A stretch of DNA of 64,000 nucleotides from Yamagishiella unicocca (lineage: Eukaryota > Chlorophyta > Chlorophyceae > Chlamydomonadales > Volvocaceae). Shown piece after piece: positions 1 to 12,000 of this stretch. The notes under the pieces were generated by a model, which searched no databases, was not told where the DNA came from, and saw nothing but the letters and a program-made list of their open reading frames with translations. Position 1 is the first letter of the stretch; every line of letters starts with the position of its first letter. The DNA lies in the NCBI GenBank assembly GCA_003116995.1, contig BDSL01000015.1:1364001-1428000 (forward strand). The letters run 5' to 3'. The translations under genes were made by a program, and so were the position numbers.

Positions 1-329
1 AGACACTGTAGGTATGAATCGAATATGCATGTTTTGAAACACATAATTCCACACCAGGCTGACCAGACTCGCCGTCTCCCCCACGAACGGCGGAAAGCCT
101 ACACTTTCAGACGTGCAGGAACAAAACCACGCGCAGGATCCACACCACGCCTTGCCTCAATGCAATTGTACCTAATATCTGTTCATTGTACGGGACTGCA
201 CAACTGCGCCGTACAGCACATACGAACGACGCTGACACCCAAACACAGCATTACCTTATCCTAAACTTACACGTTTTTACACGTCCTCTTACAAGTCCAC
301 TGTAACAAGTACCATAACTACGTCCTTAC

Positions 330-3300
330 CTGGTTGCAACGCGCCAGTTGTAGGCGCCTGTTAGCATCAGGATAACGGTCTTCTGGTAATCGCCGGGGAA
401 CAAGCCGGCCCATATGTGTCCGAACGCGCCCTTGCCCTTAGAAATTCCCGGCAGGCTCCTGTGCCACCACCCGTGTCGACCAGCCATCCACCAGGTGTTC
501 AGGGCCCAACAGCCAGAACACGTATCATCAGTTACTGCAGTCGCGAGCAGAAACCAACGGTCAAGCGGAGGAGAGGCGCTGGGAGATAAAACGACGCCCT
601 CAATGCATGGTTGACCTACATCGGCTTCCGAGGTAGCCAAACCGCTCAGGCTGTGTCGCTCGCGCGACAGCTTCGGTGGCAGGATCCTCTGGATCCGGCG
701 GCAGCTTCACACCTACATACACATTTGCAACGTACAGGTTCGGATCCAACAATACATTTCGCCTCAAGTGCGCAGTACAAGCACCGCTTATGTATGGGAA
801 GGGGCCAGGTGCCGGTAGTAAAGCGAGCGACGGAGTTCATCCGTCATGCGCACAACGCAAACAAACGCCAGCCCCTTCGCCGACACACATTAAGGGCGAC
901 ATCGGTATGCAACAACCTCGACGTAAAACATGAGAAGCAGTTGCTGAAACCTTTTCGGTAACTAGACTCGATCGACCAAGAGATTTACCGGTAATAGGCA
1001 GGCCCTTGATGAGCTGCATGGCCCTTACGTACCTAGCAGCAGCGATGTGCGCTGGCCCATATCTGTATGAAATGCCCGCCCCGGCCAGAAGATACCGGTA
1101 TGTTTGTGTTCATATTTTCGTGGAGTTGAGCGCCTATTCCTTACCTAGATCCTGGTAGGCTTGCCGATACGCGGATGTGCAGGGGCCAGCAGTGCGGTTG
1201 TAGGGGTATCTGCAGAGCGTCGAAAGCATGGCGGGCCAGCCAAGGATCGGCCGCGCTGGGTATACATACAGGGCGCCCGCCGTGTCTCACTACTGCCGCC
1301 AGCAGTGTTCGAACCCGGTAATCACGTGGACATGTGACCAGACCTCGTGATCGTTTTGCCGACACGTGGCTGATGTAACAGGTACGAAAGCCGTACGTGC
1401 ATGCGTCTGGAATGCAACGCGCGCACGCAGCAAATGGACGTACCCGCCGAGCTCAGGGGGCCATTGTCCGCCTGCTTGCACAGCCAGGCAGGCGGGTAGG
1501 GGCACCAATCAAGACAGACAGGCAGATAGGGCACCAATTAAGACAGACAGGCAGATAGGGGCACCGATTAAGACAGACAGGCAGATAGGGGCACCAATCA
1601 AGACAGACAGGCAGATAGGGGCACCAATTAAGACAGACAGGCAGATAGGGGCACCAATAAAGGCAAGCATGCAGGTAGGGGATCCAACCAAGGCAGGAAA
1701 AGGAACCACGTAATGACAAGGTTATTCTCAATACATGCATACGCTGCCGCAGCCCTGGGGTGCACGGATGTCGGATGCTACCACCATGGATGCTAGGGCA
1801 AACGAACGCACCACTATGGGGCATCTGGAGCATCACCGTCGAGATTTGTACGCTGCCCTCCAACATCGTTCCGCAAGAGGCGTTCATGTACTTTTCACAG
1901 ACAGCTCCAGCCATGTCCCCCTCGACCGTGTACATCTGAAGAAAAACAGAGACAGCACGCGCACACCGTGTAAATGGCATGTCCGCAAGCTAGTGGGGGC
2001 TTCGGAGGTATCACCTTCTAGGTTGCCCCTGCGGTTACTGGTACTACCTTACCCTTCGGACCTCCCTTTCCCTACTGCGCCCTCCCTGCTGCCGCTGCGT
2101 GGCAACCTCTCCTTGCGTCCTTGACTCTATCCCCCTTGCACGAGTGTTCTGCCGCCCCAGCCGCCGCCCTCCCTCCCTTATACCTGACCCATCCTCCCCT
2201 TCTCACCCTCTCTTACTCCATTCCCCACTTCACCTGCCTCCTACCTCACCGCCGCTTGAGCGACGCAATCAATCAGGCCTCACCTGATGCCCAAGCCAAC
2301 GTGCGTGGATCGGTTCATGAATTGCCTTGTACATCTGCAGGAAAGCGGTGCCGAGACAGGTTCCTTTTAAGAAGAAGCCTCGATCCCTGCAGAAAACTAA
2401 CGCGCGCGACCCCACGCCCCACAAGCTTCTGGTCACACGTCAATGGGCCGTGAGGTGATTTCGCCTCCTCTTTGTTCTATCTTCTGAATGAGAGAAGAGA
2501 AACTGATCGATTAGCCATGTACACCCTCATCCCCACCTCAATTCGCCTCAAAAGCACCTCGCCTCCCATCGTGCGCCGGACCCAGGCGACCGGAAGCAGC
2601 GGCTCGCTGCCGCCGCCGGCCCAGCCAGGCCCGACATTGTCAGGCGATGCGCCCAATGGCTCTACCTTCTGGTTTGGGACCACTGTAACAGTTACTACTA
2701 CCGGCATGATCCGAGAAGGGGGCATGGTTACAGGGACCCACTAGAAGGCTTGTTTCGCGCCCTTTTGCGGATCGTCCAACACACGCACATCTGGCTCCGT
2801 CGTGCCCAGCTTCCTGAACGCCTCTTCATCGCCCCGGTAGATGTCGATAAGCGTGGGAAAGACGGGTCGCCCCACCGCTGCACTGAAGACGCCGTCCTGC
2901 AGAAGGCCCATATCATCTATTCTCAACCCACGACGTTCGTCTGCGAGGAGTGCGACATGCAGGCAGGGCGGCAGCAGCGGCCTTAGTTCGTAACTATTAA
3001 CAGCCTCAAGGGTAGTACCCCGCAAGTACGTGCGTGGACGGAACATTCCATGCGCTGGCTAGCGGTTAGCTTACTGTATGAAGCGGAAGTGTCTCGCAGA
3101 ACCGAGTCGTCTTCGGCCCATCGCACTGCGTGTGTGTGAAAGGCACGGACAGGTAGGAAAGTGAGGTCCACCGCGGTACCTGCTGTACGAACAAGGGGGA
3201 ACACCCGAAGGAACACACGACATGCACGTGTGTATGTATGTGCTCCCCGTTGCCTAGCGAGCTACACTAGAGTGAAGCGACCCCCGTGCTGCGCGCGCGT

Positions 3301-6300
3301 GCCAGCGTACGTGTATGAAAACGGCGGCGCAGCGATCGATGCCGCGATCTGTGTCGAATGCCTAGCGTACGTAGAACCATACATGCCCCATGGCCGCACC
3401 CAGGTCATTCCTATCCACCACCTTGAAAAGGCTTACTGCGCCGCTGAACGCACGGTGGGTGGGCCGCGACGCGTGAGGTGACCCACGAGCCTACCCAAGC
3501 ACCCCGCTCTAACGGTGTTAAGGCCCGCCGCTACCTCAACTGGATGGGAAGCTTTCCTCAAAACCCCCGTCATTGGCGACTTGGGTGGCTCCCGCACATT
3601 CAAGCTGTTCTGCCCCAAGCTGTTCTGCGACACGCGTACCATTATGGGCGAAGCACCTCCTCTGGCCGTGGCCAGCAGCTTTCGCTGTAGCGTTTGGGAC
3701 GCTAGGCACGCGGAGATGAAGCGCCTCGCGCTCAAGCGGTCACGAGGGAACGAAGATGCACCCGCCCGCCACCGTATCTGAACAACTTTAACCGTCCATG
3801 GCCCCCCGGCTTTAACGGACACCTCCTTATAACTTGCGCGGACAATGCATGCAACTTGTAACCCTACGAGTACCGGTAGGTAGGTCCACTGTTCATTTGC
3901 AGCAAGACAATCCCGCCCAATACCGCAAAATGTGGGAGCTATTGGCTTTAAGTGGCACGATCAGCAGCTAGATATAGCACCGGGGTACGTAGAATCGCCA
4001 AGCAAACCGCGCAACGTCACACGTTATTGCGTAAGTTACAAGGCTTGCTGCCCACCTGCTCTGTGCAAGGCTTCAAACAGCACCCATACGACTGGCCCCG
4101 ATGACGCCGCATTTTGCATGTAACAGAAGCCACTGTTCAGGTTTATCCCCCACTCCCGTTGGCTGAGCATGGTGAACTGGTTCAGCGGCGGTTGCTTCGC
4201 TCTCCAGTACCTGCAGCGGCAGTAGACGAGCGACGGAACAAGCAGCACCACATCACTCCTGCAACACGCACCTCGCCCCTGCAGCAACTATTCACCCAAG
4301 CACGGCGGGGAAATGAAGGCCTCGATCGCGCATACGCACAGCTCGATCGACCACTTTCCTCCGCAACCAACAGGCTCACCAGTCGTCGAGGACCAGCACA
4401 TCCTGCAAGTCGCCGCAAGCATATACATACATGTTAAGCGCGGTGCGAGCGCGGTGCGAGCAAACCAATTAAAGTAAGGCGGCGCTATTCCACTACTGCT
4501 GGCACGCACGCACAAGCTGACGCGCGCAAGCCAGAAGGAGGCGCACGCGCCATACATACATTTAATAAACTAACCCGAAACATTTCTAGGCATCCATTCG
4601 CAGACCATGGGCAAGCAACCAGTTCAGCGGCCACAATAAACATGCATCGCAAGGCCACCGGCCACAATAAACGTGCATCGCGAGGCCATACTATTAAGGG
4701 AATGTACGGCGCACACAAAAGCAAGCAAGCAGGCAACCTTCGCGGAGCGTCTTACTTACTGCGTCAACTGCCAATACATTGTAGCCCAGGGCAACTGCTC
4801 GACCTGTCACAAAACAAAAACAGTTCGATCGACAACCCAAGTTAACATCAACAGCAGCAGGGTGCACGGCGAAGCCCAGCAGCCTACAGGCAGGCTGAAG
4901 GCCGTCCTTGTGCGTACACACCTGCCGCGCACATCCCCGGCGGCATCCGGAATGGTGCCGGCGGCGGGCGGGGAATGGACAGCTTGCTTTGGTAAATGTA
5001 CAGCAAGGTAGGTATGCGCTGCTACGTCCTAATCATTCTCGTTTTTTCCCAAAGAGGATTGAAAGCACTCGACAAAGCGAGGCACGCAGCGAGGCACGCA
5101 GCAAAGCTCATCAGGTAGGCAGCCAGCCGGCGGTCCGCGGGCAGGTGTTGGGACCCTAGAGATAGGCAAGGAGACATGTCACCACGCACCACGTGAAGGG
5201 TGCGTGGGTTCTGTTTTTCCTACTTCCTGCGTCTCGCTGGTTCGTTCAGTGCCATCAGCAGGCGTTTCACCCGATGGCTCACCTTTCGGGTCTGGAGCCC
5301 ACTGTAAGTCTGTAACAGTTACTGCTAGCTACCACTTACACGCGTCCCTTGCTCGTGACGCACGCTGGACAATGGATTTGTGACGAGTTGTCAACAGCAG
5401 CAGCGAATGAAGGCGTGTCCGCTACGTACATATGCTAGCTTCTGTGAATGCGTGTGCGGGGTGGTGAACGTACGCAAGCGGGGTTCTCTTATAGGCAGCC
5501 GGGCATTCCTTCGCAAACAAAAGGCGCTCGTGCAAACTTCAGTCATATAGTACACGCACGGTGCAAGCAACTAAACTACTCTTATCCCTCCCCGCGCTAT
5601 CTGTTACGACCGGCAAGCATACATGCAGCGGACCCACCTACGGTGAACCATTTGTGCCAAACGGCTAAGAAGTGGACTGATCTTGCCAGGTACTTGAACC
5701 TTGAGAGATATTCAGTACCGCTGCGTGGCGTAGTGGTAGTGGCGGGTGGATGGTGAAGGCGGGGACGGGCAATCCAGGGCGTGCGGGCCGTGCGGTTCGG
5801 ACGGTGGCAGTCAGGGCGCCACTAACACGCAGCATCCATCCACAAACCTTACTCGTGTACCCAAAATAAAGAAGAATCGGTTTGTGCATGCGACAGTATG
5901 AGTAATAATATATGCCACGCCAAGGTGTCGTACATATGCAGGCAGCTTACTGTAGTTGGCACGCACGACGTACTGCTGCCGGCCAGCCATGTTCGTGACC
6001 CGTGCTGATTGGAGCGATCCCATATTCCCGTTGTTAGCTTGATGGCACGATAGTATGGCCACGCACGCATCCACGCAGGACCTTTGCTGACGGCATCGCA
6101 AAATCGTGACCCGACAAACCTGCCCCCAAGCAAGCAAAGCGCGCAACCGACGTCACGCCCACCTGGAATCCCGAGTGGCATAGGAACCGCAGCTTATTGG
6201 ACCTTCCTCTGCCCACCATGGCGAGAACACTGCTGCCAGACTTCGGCACTGCAGCGCGTCCTCCTGGGCACGTTTGCACGACACGTGGGCTTGCTTGCAC

Positions 6301-6648
6301 GCAAGTTCGGCGGAGACACGCATGCGTGCGCGATGCCTCCTAGCTTACCATGACCGTAAGCACATGACCGTATCCAGCATCACGGAACCGCGATAGTGTC
6401 TGAGCGGCGTCGGACACCCGCGATTCCGAAAAAATGATTATTTCTTGGAGGAACGACGTCGCCTGCAGGGCCTCCTTTAATTCTGAGGCTGTATCTAGGG
6501 GCCCTATATAATCTTTGGTCTTTCCAATCGAGCAATACCGGCTGCGTTCACATATGCGAGCAGCGTCAGTCGCGACGAGCAAGCAGATGAGAACTGCGGC
6601 CGCTTGGATGCTGATGATAAGCCTCGTAGCACATCCTCCATGTGTCAT
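330..6648 (-). CDS. Nucleotide-diphospho-sugar transferase-like protein (3' end outside window)
   Basis: Type II/secretory glycosyltransferase-like protein, probably acting in the Golgi on cell-wall glycoproteins; this follows from family resemblance, not from any assay. Exons read on the minus strand with matching phases: 6648-6349, 6263-6163, 6081-5951, 4803-4760, 4402-4380, 4210-4056, 3125-3075, 2940-2742, then a gap, 712-620 and 534-330. The start is the ATG at 6648. The N-terminus has a hydrophobic stretch (about residues 10-27) ending near TDAAR, which reads as a signal peptide or anchor. Family landmarks in order are RAVALGYNVLAVDA, the DxD-type DVLVLDDW (residues 193-200), YWRAKQPPL, LNSGFCYMQNAASSGP, VRWAEDDSVL, AVGRPVFPTL, TQPERFGYL, NTWWMAGRHGWWH and GAYNWRVA. 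Exons between 2741 and 713 are unresolved: candidates near 1141-1300 and 1818-1935 do not phase cleanly. The last donor seen is GTAAGG at 329, so at least one more exon lies beyond the window. The acceptor of the third exon (AAAG before G) is weak. Confidence 0.8.
1502..1712. repeat. 30-bp tandem repeat, about 6-7 copies
   Basis: Direct repeats built on GGCACCAATTAAGACAGACA plus GGCAGATAGG. The first four or five copies are nearly identical and the last two are diverged. The array lies in the unresolved intron region of the glycosyltransferase gene. Confidence 0.95.
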
Positions 6649-8379
6649 TTGCTAGCATAAATTATGTGAAGGCAGAGTATGGTCAGGTTCGAAAAGCGGC
6701 TATTTCGCTGGCTGCATGAGCCGTGTACTGCTAGTGGCTAACGTCCCCAGTTCGCCGGAACGGATCCGCTCGTGCCAGTCCCTTCTAGGTTCTAGCGCGT
6801 CATGTCTTTTCCTTCTCCATCATGGTGATCTGGTATACACCGCGCTCCGCGCAGACTACCCCTCGAACCTCGAACCTCGAACCTCGAACCCGTCAGCAAG
6901 TCAAGCTGCACGTTTTGTAACGGAATAGCATCCTTACCACGAAGATGGCTAGTCCAGAGCATAGGCACTGACGCATGGCAAACACGCTCACACTTTTTAA
7001 TACTATCCAGAATACCAGACAATCCAGGAGCGAGGCGCCTTGTGAAAACAAAACTTTTTAAAAATAAAATAAATATGCAAGGTTATCTCTGCAAAACGAG
7101 GCTTTATTCGGCATTTGGCATTCTCTGCGTCATTGGCCTCTTCAAAAAGAGTGTGCTAAGCAAGCAAGCCCTTTCTAGTAACCCGCCCTTTTTAGTAAGA
7201 CCTGGGCTGGCGGACCCGACATCGGGCACGCCAACGAAATGTAAGGATAATAGTTCAGGCTACATATTGCATGCCCGACGGTGCCCGTGCGCGGAAATGG
7301 CTGCTGGCAAAATATGCTACAACTGAACCGTCTGAAGCCACGGACAGCGGGGAACAATACTTGTCTGTTGAGGAGGGAAGAAGCGCCTGGGTCAGTGTCG
7401 ACGTTGGCAATATATAGCGTGCATGGCAGGCATGCACCCTTTCACCGTATGCGCATGCGGTTAAACGTCCCCCCACAGTGTAACGTAATAAATATTCTCA
7501 TCTGGTTCGCGAAAAGGGATTCCAGGAGCCCCGTGCAGTGCGCACAGTGACTGCATTGAGAGGTCCTACCTCGCACACTCGTGCGCCCGCCTCGTACTCT
7601 CGTATGCTTGCGTTGTGCGACTATGCATGCCTTTTGTGGTTGTACCACACGGCTTTTTCAAGCCCACCTAAAACGGACAGATTCTTGGCCAATCGGAACT
7701 TCACAGCAGCCAACAGCAGGTTACCGATATGTCGCGAAACAGAGACTTCAAGGAAGTATCTAATATATGATGCCATATTTGCTTGCCATGTTGGAATGTC
7801 GTGCGGTGCGGGACAGGAACCCAGCCGCACCGCACCAATGGCAAACCACCAGGATACAGAGGCGAAAACAGCAGCAGCCAGCGCCCCAGGGGGGAATTTG
7901 CGCTATAGACTCCCCTTTCAGGAGGGTTTCAGGAACCGATCAACAACACGCCCCGCAGATCTAACGGAGTGCCGCCACGATACAGCCGGAACAACTGCCC
8001 GCCTCTTATCCCAGAAAACACAAGATCCGAGCAGGATGCGCCCACCCGCCAGGTGTTGGCGCCTCAGGCCTGAGGCACTCCACCGTGCAAATGTGACTTG
8101 AGCGAGCGGGCCCGCTGCATGTGGACCCTATCTTGCAACTCAGATCGTGAGCCGGCTGCCAATGGCAGCCGAAAGCAACCAGGTGAAGCGATACTAGTCA
8201 ACCGTTGTTTAGTCACTGTACTGCACCTGACAACGCGCTCGGGAGAGATTCGCAGACAACAGCAGTGCTCCGGAGTTGTTTCGCCGGAGTTGTTTCGCCG
8301 GAGCGGAACCGAAGTCACAACTGATGCCAGCGAATCGGCGATGCACAGTTCCCTTATGCGGCCATCGTTCGTTCGCTCC
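6649..8379. other. No gene supported
   Basis: Upstream flank of the minus-strand glycosyltransferase. Open frames here are short or lack coding character, including a 187-codon frame at 7538-8101 on the plus strand. AT-rich patches occur near 7050. A small run of CTCGAAC units lies at about 6864-6892. Confidence 0.6.
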
Positions 8380-8652
8380 CCCACCCACCCACCCACCCAC
8401 CCACCCACCCACCCACCCACCCACCCACCCACCCACCCACCCACCCACCCACCCACCCACCCACCCACCCACCCACCCACCCACCCACCCACCCACCCAC
8501 CCACCCACCCACCCACCCACCCACCCACCCACCCACCCACCCACCCACCCACCCACCCACCCACCCACCCACCCACCCACCCACCCACCCACCCACCCAC
8601 CCACCCACCCACCCACCCACCCACCCACCCACCCACCCACCCACCCACCCAC
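8380..8652. repeat. (CCCA)n microsatellite, about 68 copies
   Basis: Uninterrupted CCCA/TGGG tetranucleotide run of about 270 bp, ending 370 bp upstream of the metalloprotease start codon. It creates long artefactual frames (THPP or WVGG repeats) in several reading frames; none of these is a gene. The TGGG strand could form quadruplex DNA. Confidence 0.98.
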
Positions 8653-9022
8653 GCACGCACTGCGCCCCTCGCCTTTCCCGCTCAAGCTTGCGGGCGGATC
8701 TGTGATGCCGTTAGCGCGAGGTGGACGAACGTTGTCTACTAGCTTCCACTGCATAACGACTACAATGTATGCGTCGGTGGGAGCAGGAACTGGCAGGAAG
8801 AAACATGGCGAAACGCGCGTGCTTTGGAATTTGCCGGCAGGAAGCGGCCTGCTGCTGACGAAGCACTACCGGCTGCCCGTGCAAATGCCGGTACGAGCGA
8901 CGTCCCCGCGGCCCATTGAAGACACGTGCTGCGCAGCTGGGTCCATCAGATGGCCACAGGCGCGCAGCGACGCAGTAACCTAACTGAAATAGTGAGATTT
9001 CGTGTCATTTGCCTCGACGAAA

Positions 9023-12000
9023 ATGTCCAGGTCCTTACTCATCGTGTACACCTTCCTTGCGTTTGGGGCTGTTGTAATATCTAAAAATGCAGATGCGGAA
9101 TCTTACGTTGACGTGGGTAAGGCCGCAGCCCCTTCCAGCGGGCGGTGCGACCCTACGGAGCGCATATCTTTATTGCCAGTCTTCTGTCGGGCCGCATTCA
9201 AGCGTTCATTGACCTGTCATTGAACATGATCCCATCTACTCCATGTACAGCCACGTACAGCACGATTGTCGTTTTGGCTTATCACTTCCGCGCCTGCGCC
9301 GCGCTTTGCTTTCACGCACCCAGACAGCTCGCCGGCAGGGCCGCCGCTCCTACACCAATACCTACCACGACGTAATCCTTATTTATTTTGCGCCTTTGCA
9401 GAGGGCACGGTAACCCTGCTGACTGCCTATGGGGGGCGCGTGGTCGTACACGGCCCACCGCGCGTCAGGTCGCCACCCCGGCCCCGCCCCAGCACCCCGC
9501 CCCAGCACCCCCGGTCCCGTCCGCCGCCCCGGCTTCGACCCCGATCCCCCCCACTGCCACACACCGGGGAGCTGCAGCTGGTCCATAGCTCCCAAACCAC
9601 CTACGTCAACTTCCAGTGCCGATCACGAATCGATGATGACGGCTTCCTGGACCCGCTGGCGCTCGGCTGTGGTGTACCCCCCCTGACGCTGGCATCGGGG
9701 CTAGACGCGGGGGACCTGATCTCGAGCTCGGGCCTTACGTCCGGGGACCTGGTCCTGATCAGGCTCCACGTGGCTCGTGCGGAGGGTCATCAGGTGCCGC
9801 CGTACATCGTGAAATTCGGGGATTGCGTGTACGCGGACCCGTGTACGAGTCCATGCGAAAAATACCGTGGAAGTGGGGAAGCGGGCGTGTCTCGCGTGAG
9901 AGTGATTCGTTGCGGCAACAGGTCCAGGGGCGCGCGCATCATCCTAGGCGTCTCGGGCCTGGCCGCTGATGGGCGGGCGGCACGGCAGCTGCCAGCGCGG
10001 CCTTCTCCCTGGGTGCAGGAAGGAAGCCCGTTGCTTCCAGCGGTCTGTGGCGTACTTTTACTCCACCACCCCTCGCAGCATCCGCGAGGTGCCGCTGCTT
10101 GGCGGTTAGGCGACGACCAGACACCTCCCTGCCGGGAGCGTCCACTCACCCCCGCACTCACCCCCGCACTCACCCCCGCACTCACCCCCGCACTCACCCC
10201 CGCACTCACCCCCGCGCGCACGTGCGGTGCGTCCTACGTCACACACTCCGTACTACCTACCCAACGTTCCTCCCTGGAGCAGCAGTGCAGCCAAGCTCCC
10301 CCCCTCCGTCCATCGCCCCCTTGACGTTGGTTTCCTGGGCGCCTGCCGTACACCCCCTCCCTGCGATCCGCCCACCAGGTCGTCCCGCCGTACACGTACA
10401 CGTACACGTACGTGCCCGGCTCCCTGCGGCGGCTGCCCAGGAACGGTTTCGTCGACGTGTTTCCCGAGCCGCGCGAGGAGCTGCGGGTCGCGGTATTCCT
10501 GCTGGACGTGTGCGGCAAGGAGAACCCCTTCAGGACAGCGCAGGTCCGTGGTACGGCAGTACGGCTTGCGTGCGCGGTGGCACGGTGCTTGGTGCGGGTT
10601 TCCACCGCACCCCGAGGCGCGCTGTGCTAGCGGGGGCGCATGTGGGGGCGATGTGCCAGGGTACGCGTGGCGGTGTCGTGCAGGACAGCCGGGGACTTCC
10701 CGGGATTGTGACATGGATGTGGGACATGCATCAATTTATCAATTACTCCCCCCGGGGGATGTTTGAGGGGGATACATTAACCCCCTTCTCTTTCTCCTAC
10801 GTCGTTTCCACCGGTTCCTCCGCCACCTCCCCTTCGTTTCGGGTCGCGGGGGCTCACTCCCGACCCCCTGTGCCCTGACTTGTCCAGTTTGCCAGGTCGT
10901 ACGAGGTCACACGCAAGCCCGGGTGCAACTGCCCTGTCCACGTCGATCACGCCAGTCGTACGCCCTCACCTCCCGGCCGCAGGATGCGGAGCGACGGCTA
11001 CTTGCCCCGCTGGCTGGTGGGGAGGATGCCACGACAGGCAGCCTGCAGGTGGGCCTTACGCGTGAGCTGAAACTCGCGTCTGCCGCGTGACGACCAGCGA
11101 GCGCCGCGCGATCTGGTTGCCATGCGGATGGGGTTTGGGGTTTGGGGTCTGGGTTTGGGGGTTGCGGGTGGGGTTTGCCGTCGCCGGACAGCGCCGGCGA
11201 CTGTGTTGGTTGCCGTCTCCGCCGCTATCCCCTCCACCGTGATGCACGGTCTCCCCCGAAGAACAACCCACTCTCCATCTCCGTCGGCGGCACGGACACT
11301 GCACTGCACTGCCGCTCTCCTTAACGACCCACGTCTCTGATGCTGACTCGAACAAATGTACCGGTACTGCAGGCATTCTATCAGGCATGCTCCCGGGGCA
11401 CTGTTTCCATGGACCCAGATCGGCTGGTCGTGTTGGGCCCAATCACCGTGCCGTGCAGCGGCGAGTTGACGCTGACGACCCCCCTCGGCGCCAAAGACAC
11501 GGCGGCGGCGGCGGCGGCGGCAGCCTCCCTGGAGTGGGACGCGGCGAGGCGCTGCGGAGCCGTGGAGATGGCGGCGTGGCGGCGGGCGGCGGAGTCGTAC
11601 GGCGCTGAAGTGGGTGCGCGCAACTGGCGGGGCGGTTGCGCCAACCCAGGGGCCAAATGTTTTCCCCCCATTCTACAGGTTTTGGGACCACGTACCGTAG
11701 CGTTTGGGATTGTGTATTTGTGTATTTGTATTCCTCCCCCCAGAGAGTTCTGAATCCTCTGTGACAGCCATCCATGGCTTCTATGTGCATGGATGTTGGA
11801 GTCAATGCCGGCTTCGCTCGGGGGGTGCTACCTCTCCCCGCGTGCGGGACTGCATCTGCGCAGAGGGCCAAGGCCGACCGCAAGGTAGGCGTTGTCATGA
11901 GGTTCCTCCCTGGCCGGCGCAGCCTCTACGTCCTGCCCGCCCAGCTGCCGTGCGCCTGGACAGCGCTGGGCGAGCTGGGCTGCAGCGGCCCGGACTGCAG

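Noticed and set aside
3433..3822. Frames on both strands (for example 3515-3781 plus) that look weakly coding
   Set aside because: They fall in the intron 4055-3126 of the glycosyltransferase, whose flanking exons join perfectly in phase.
5718..5790. A-box-like TGGCGTAGTGG, possible tRNA
   Set aside because: No matching B box or cloverleaf within 80 bp.
8064..8983. Thr-His-Pro-Pro and Trp-Val-Gly-Gly repeat frames
   Set aside because: Artefacts of the (CCCA)n tract; no unique flanking coding sequence.
11122..11170. GGGTTTGGGG-rich stretch suggesting interstitial telomere repeats
   Set aside because: Lacks the A of TTTAGGG/TTTTAGGG units and is irregular; it is only a G-rich intronic tract.
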